Below, piece after piece: positions 6,004-8,232 of a DNA stretch of 8,232 bases (within the stretch, counting starts at the first letter, position 1; each line of letters opens with the position of its first letter). The stretch is from Euryarchaeota archaeon UBA549. Lineage in GTDB: Archaea > Thermoplasmatota > Poseidoniia > Poseidoniales > Poseidoniaceae. The translations under genes were made by a program, and so were the position numbers. The stretch is taken from NCBI GenBank assembly GCA_002495645.1, contig DAGF01000050.1, forward strand, positions 1 through 8,232, in the 5' to 3' direction. The notes below the pieces were generated by a model. The model did not search any database. It saw only the letters and a program-made list of their open reading frames with translations, and was not told where the DNA came from.

Positions 6004-6768
6004 CAACGACCGGCGTTTTTTGGTGAACGAGAGCAGCAGTCTGATGGGGAAAGTAATGACTTGGCCAATCCGCAGGGAGTAACTTTGGCTAATCTCGGCT
6101 TTGTCCTGATCCCTAAGTTGCCGCACTTTATCGTACCACTCCAACCGGTCTATCTTTCTCGTAGGCGAAGGGTTTCTGAAATATCGTTTGATGAAAGATT
6201 CATCCTTTTTTTCCAACACTCGCACAGCCTCCCATTGTATTCTGGCCACGTCTTCCGCATTGAGCGGTTCAGTGGGAATGAGGCTGAAATTCCAAAAGAC
6301 GTGCATTGGGCGGTTCAACCGCATCGCAAGTTCCCTGGCGATGTCGGCTTCATGTGTTCGAACAGTGTCGTCAACGAGGATGTGCACATCGGTCCTAAAC
6401 AGATCAAGGTGATGGAGGATGCCATCACGGCCCTTGTGTCCCGCGGGGCCGTCGATCAGCAGCAAATCGTACGTTTCCGGCAATCCTTGGCGCAGGGCAT
6501 CAACATCATACCAGCCCGGGCGCTTTCCCCCTGGGTCATTGAACGGTGCATGGATGTATGTTGCTCCTTCACAATGCCCAACCCACGCCTCATCGTCTTC
6601 AACGGAGTACACCGTGTAGCGTTCTACCAATGCAGCGGTCCCGTCCCCGCTCCCAAGTTCGAGCACGGTTCCGCCTTCGGGAACCAAGCGTTCGATGGCG
6701 GCCAACACGCCACCGTCAATCGCCCAATGGCTTTCGCTCATGTTCGGCAAGGTGGAAGGTGGCTCCAT
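6001..6768 (-). CDS. Class I SAM-dependent methyltransferase-like protein
   Basis: This 255-residue protein has a Rossmann-type methyltransferase core and would transfer a methyl group from S-adenosylmethionine, presumably to a sugar or glycan given its neighbours. Motif I is LELGSGDGT (36-44), the acidic residue ending strand 2 is Glu57 in YSVEDDE, motif II-like YDLLLIDGPAG covers 100-110, and ILVDDTVR (130-137) follows. The pre-motif HWAIDGG (14-20) resembles methyltransferases in surface-polysaccharide loci. The C-terminus ends with an amphipathic stretch, LRIGQVITFPIRLLLSF, and a basic KKRRSL, possibly a membrane-surface anchor. ATG 6768 is chosen; an adjacent TTG at 6771 is 6 bases from a GAGAGG ribosome site and would add one residue, while ATG 6741 would trim ten. 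The upstream glycosyltransferase ends 47 bases before, so the pair should be one transcript. The acceptor is unknown, and catalysis is inferred from motifs only. Confidence 0.82.
   Translation of the reverse strand: MEPPSTLPNMSESHWAIDGGVLAAIERLVPEGGTVLELGSGDGTAALVERYTVYSVEDDEAWVGHCEGATYIHAPFNDPGGKRPGWYDVDALRQGLPETYDLLLIDGPAGHKGRDGILHHLDLFRTDVHILVDDTVRTHEADIARELAMRLNRPMHVFWNFSLIPTEPLNAEDVARIQWEAVRVLEKKDESFIKRYFRNPSPTRKIDRLEWYDKVRQLRDQDKAEISQSYSLRIGQVITFPIRLLLSFTKKRRSL
6016..6021 (+). terminator. Possible T-tract terminator for the dehydrogenase-heparinase operon
   Basis: Six consecutive T residues lie 20 bases after the heparinase-like stop. Oligo-T tracts can end transcription in archaea without a hairpin. 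The tract lies inside the 3' end of the convergent methyltransferase gene, where AAAAAA encodes part of the lysine-rich C-terminus, so it may reflect only coding sequence. No strong GC-rich stem precedes it. Confidence 0.22.
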
Positions 6769-6815
6769 CAATGGTTGCCTCTCATTTGGGTTGGCCAGAG
6801 GGTTTCTTGTGATCT

Positions 6816-8120
6816 TCAGATTTTACGCCGCGGACCCGTCGGCTTCTCAGCGGCTTGCACAAGCTCCGGTACAGGTTCTGGAACCGCTTCTGGCTCCACT
6901 ACAAGGTCCACGGGCGGAGCCACCACTTCAGGCTCAGGTGCAGGTTCAGGCGCAGGATTCCTAGCAAATCCGGGGATGGTTTTGGACTGCGGCCCTTCGA
7001 TGGTCAAGCGCTCCTCTATGGCTGCATGTAGGGCGTCCACGCTGTGCGCCCATCCAAGGTGGTCGTCCGCATACCTTCGTGCTGCACGCTTGCCTTCGAC
7101 GTAGATTGATGGGTCCCGGGTCATGCGGTTGAGCAGGTCGACGATGCCGTCGTGGAAGTCCTCCTTGGCGAAGAGGTGCATGAAGGGCACATCCCCTGCC
7201 AGCCGGTGGCCCTCATGGTCCACGCCGACCACGATTAAGCCCGAAGCGAGATATTCGGAACGCTTGAGGGGGCTGGCCAGCGACCACGCCCGATGCTCAG
7301 GCATCGGCAGCAAGCCGAGGTGTGAGGTGCCCAAACGGTGGGCAACCTCGTCTTGAGGTAGCCTGCCAAGCACGTGCACGTCGTCGCTTCCCGTTGCCAT
7401 GCGTTTGAGGGCCCCAAGCGCATCACCTTCGCCCATCAGGGTCAGGGTCACGTCCAGTCCGGCGTTCTTGGCCTTTTGATGCAACATTGGGAGGACGAGC
7501 ACGCCACGGTTTCGGTCCAACCTGCCGTGATAGACCATGTGGAGGGTCCGTTCCGTCGAGCGACGTTCAGGCCCAGGCAGGAAACGCCGTAAATCGACGC
7601 CGGCCTGAACCAACGTCACCTGCTCATCCTTGAGTTTCGTGAAGGACTGGACGTGGCGTCGATGAGCTTGGCTGACCACGGTGCCCACAGGGCCCTCATG
7701 ACGTCGGTTGGCCTTCCGGGCGAGGCGCCACGCGCGGCGCCAGATAAACCAGTGGAGGCGTGCCAAGAGTCCGTCATCGGCCGGAGGGCTGCGATCGACC
7801 AGCAACCAGGGCACGTCATCAAGCACGCCGGCCTTGTGCAGGTGGCGCAAAAGGGGCCATTCAACGAGCACCACGTCGTGCGGTCCAAGTTCAGCCCAAC
7901 GGGCAAGGATACCGCTGGCGATCGTCCGGCTGCGCCGCCCAGGTCGCGCCTTGACGCTCACCGACACGTGTTCGACGCCTTGGATGGATTCTGAGGCACT
8001 GCCAGGACTGACGAAGGTCACGTTGTGCCCCCGCTGAGCCAATCCTTTGACGAGGGACGCCTGAGTGGTGGCACAGAGGTCCTGACGGAGGTCCCGAACG
8101 CTGGCCCAAAGAATCCGCAT
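6816..8120 (-). CDS. Glycosyltransferase, GT4-like, with Pro/Glu-rich C-terminal tail
   Basis: This 434-residue GT-B fold glycosyltransferase would add a sugar from an activated donor to the glycan on the cytoplasmic side. The N-terminal acceptor domain begins with strand MRILWAS and a helix-turn before GHNVTFVSPG (31-40); VVLVEWPLLRHL (83-94) and LLVDRSPPADD lie further on. The C-terminal donor domain starts near 193 with VYHGRLDRNRG (196-206), then LMGEGD (228-233), LGRLPQDEV and the donor-site signature SPLKRSEYLASG (283-294) with Glu289. The first Glu of the usual EX7E pair is absent, as often in the SPLK subtype. The enzyme core ends about residue 385. A low-complexity tail (388-434) of Pro, Glu, Val and Ala follows and ends in basic GPRRKI, which is unusual for the family. 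The start is ATG 8120, preceded by GGGGAAG. The methyltransferase-like gene follows at 47 bases. GC looks the highest of the window. Donor specificity is unknown. Confidence 0.9.
   Translation of the reverse strand: MRILWASVRDLRQDLCATTQASLVKGLAQRGHNVTFVSPGSASESIQGVEHVSVSVKARPGRRSRTIASGILARWAELGPHDVVLVEWPLLRHLHKAGVLDDVPWLLVDRSPPADDGLLARLHWFIWRRAWRLARKANRRHEGPVGTVVSQAHRRHVQSFTKLKDEQVTLVQAGVDLRRFLPGPERRSTERTLHMVYHGRLDRNRGVLVLPMLHQKAKNAGLDVTLTLMGEGDALGALKRMATGSDDVHVLGRLPQDEVAHRLGTSHLGLLPMPEHRAWSLASPLKRSEYLASGLIVVGVDHEGHRLAGDVPFMHLFAKEDFHDGIVDLLNRMTRDPSIYVEGKRAARRYADDHLGWAHSVDALHAAIEERLTIEGPQSKTIPGFARNPAPEPAPEPEVVAPPVDLVVEPEAVPEPVPELVQAAEKPTGPRRKI
6819..6959 (-). repeat. Low-complexity Pro/Glu repeat encoding the glycosyltransferase tail
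   Basis: On the minus strand these 47 codons give an irregular repeat built on PEP, PAPEP and VPEP units, beginning APEPAPEPE and ending EKPTGPRRKI. The units are degenerate in DNA and protein, so this is not a clean tandem repeat. The encoded segment is predicted to be disordered and acidic with a short basic end. Such tracts change length easily by slippage. Confidence 0.8.
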
Positions 8121-8163
8121 GGCGCTTCCCCGTTCTGTCTAAGGGAAACAACGTCCCGATTTC
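8121..8163. promoter_or_regulatory. Short divergent intergenic region
   Basis: Only 43 bases lie between the leftward glycosyltransferase start (ATG 8120) and the probable rightward start at 8164. It holds GGGGAAG as a ribosome site for the leftward gene. No convincing TATA element is visible for either direction; CTAAGG near 8139 is the nearest AT-containing stretch. Promoter content is inferred from gene arrangement only. Confidence 0.25.
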
Positions 8164-8232
8164 ATGGTGATGGCAAAGGCCATCGTTGCCGGCTGTGGCT
8201 CAAGCAAGCACGTGGTCGAGGACCTCGAGGAT
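8164..8232 (+). CDS. Probable 5' end of an unidentified gene (cut by the right edge)
   Basis: From ATG 8164 the frame is open for all 23 remaining codons and reads MVMAKAIVAGCGSSKHVVED and onward. A second ATG at 8170 gives MAKAIVAGCGSSK, an equally good start. The short hydrophobic strand followed by GCGSS could be a first beta-strand and loop, but too little is present to assign a family. It diverges from the glycosyltransferase on the minus strand. A 69-base open frame could occur by chance, so the call rests on the gene-like start and on the lack of any better gene in this stretch. Confidence 0.33.
   Translation, partial: MVMAKAIVAGCGSSKHVVEDLED

Noticed and set aside
6843..6961. Possible tandem DNA repeat or CRISPR-like array
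   Set aside because: The repetition follows from Pro/Glu codons in a single reading frame, units are irregular and there are no spacers of constant length.
5914..7104. A 396-codon plus-strand open frame, longer than the methyltransferase-like gene beneath it
   Set aside because: It lies antisense to two genes with clear motifs (LELGSGDGT; SPLKRSEYLASG), has no recognisable domain, overlaps the heparinase-like 3' end, and ends in a Gly/Ser/Thr-rich stretch that is just the reverse reading of the Pro/Glu tail.
7653..7994. Plus-strand open frame antisense to the right-hand glycosyltransferase
   Set aside because: Several overlapping plus-strand frames are open here because the DNA is GC-rich; none has a motif or a ribosome site.

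Overview
The window is a cell-surface polysaccharide or glycan assembly locus. It holds seven complete protein genes, one glycosyltransferase cut by the left edge and a probable gene start cut by the right edge. No tRNA, rRNA, CRISPR array, insertion sequence or integrase is visible, and no stretch over about 125 bases lacks a gene. The organism cannot be named with certainty. A marine planktonic euryarchaeon of the Marine Group II (Poseidoniales) type fits best: moderate and uneven GC, very tight packing, an archaeal-looking nucleotide-sugar dehydrogenase, a proline/glutamate-rich protein tail, and a TATA-like box at leaderless distance from one start. No phylogenetic marker is present, so a marine bacterium is not excluded.

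Layout, left to right. Bases 2-1276 (+): the C-terminal part of a GT4 glycosyltransferase, then a TupA-like ATP-grasp ligase whose Shine-Dalgarno sequence lies over the end of the glycosyltransferase. Bases 1267-2828 (-): a Wzt/KpsT-type ABC ATPase and a Wzm/KpsM-type permease, overlapping by 4 bases (ATGA); the permease is upstream. Bases 2829-2951: a divergent intergenic region. Bases 2952-5996 (+): a UDP-N-acetylhexosamine 6-dehydrogenase, then a heparinase II/III-like protein without a signal peptide. Bases 6001-8120 (-): a GT4 glycosyltransferase with a Pro/Glu-rich tail, followed by a SAM methyltransferase-like protein. Bases 8164 onward (+): the start of an unidentified reading frame.

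How the genes may work together (inference). The dehydrogenase supplies a UDP-linked N-acetylhexosaminuronic acid. The glycosyltransferases build a chain. The ATP-grasp protein may amidate uronate carboxylates with an amino acid or similar amine. The heparinase-fold protein may act on uronate residues as a lyase or C5-epimerase. The methyltransferase may cap or decorate the chain. The ABC pair would export the lipid-linked glycan.

The strand switches three times between complete genes, and again before the right-edge fragment. Both convergent junctions are essentially gapless: one is a 10-base overlap, and the other is a 4-base gap inside a 10-base palindrome. This suggests a locus assembled from short cassettes.
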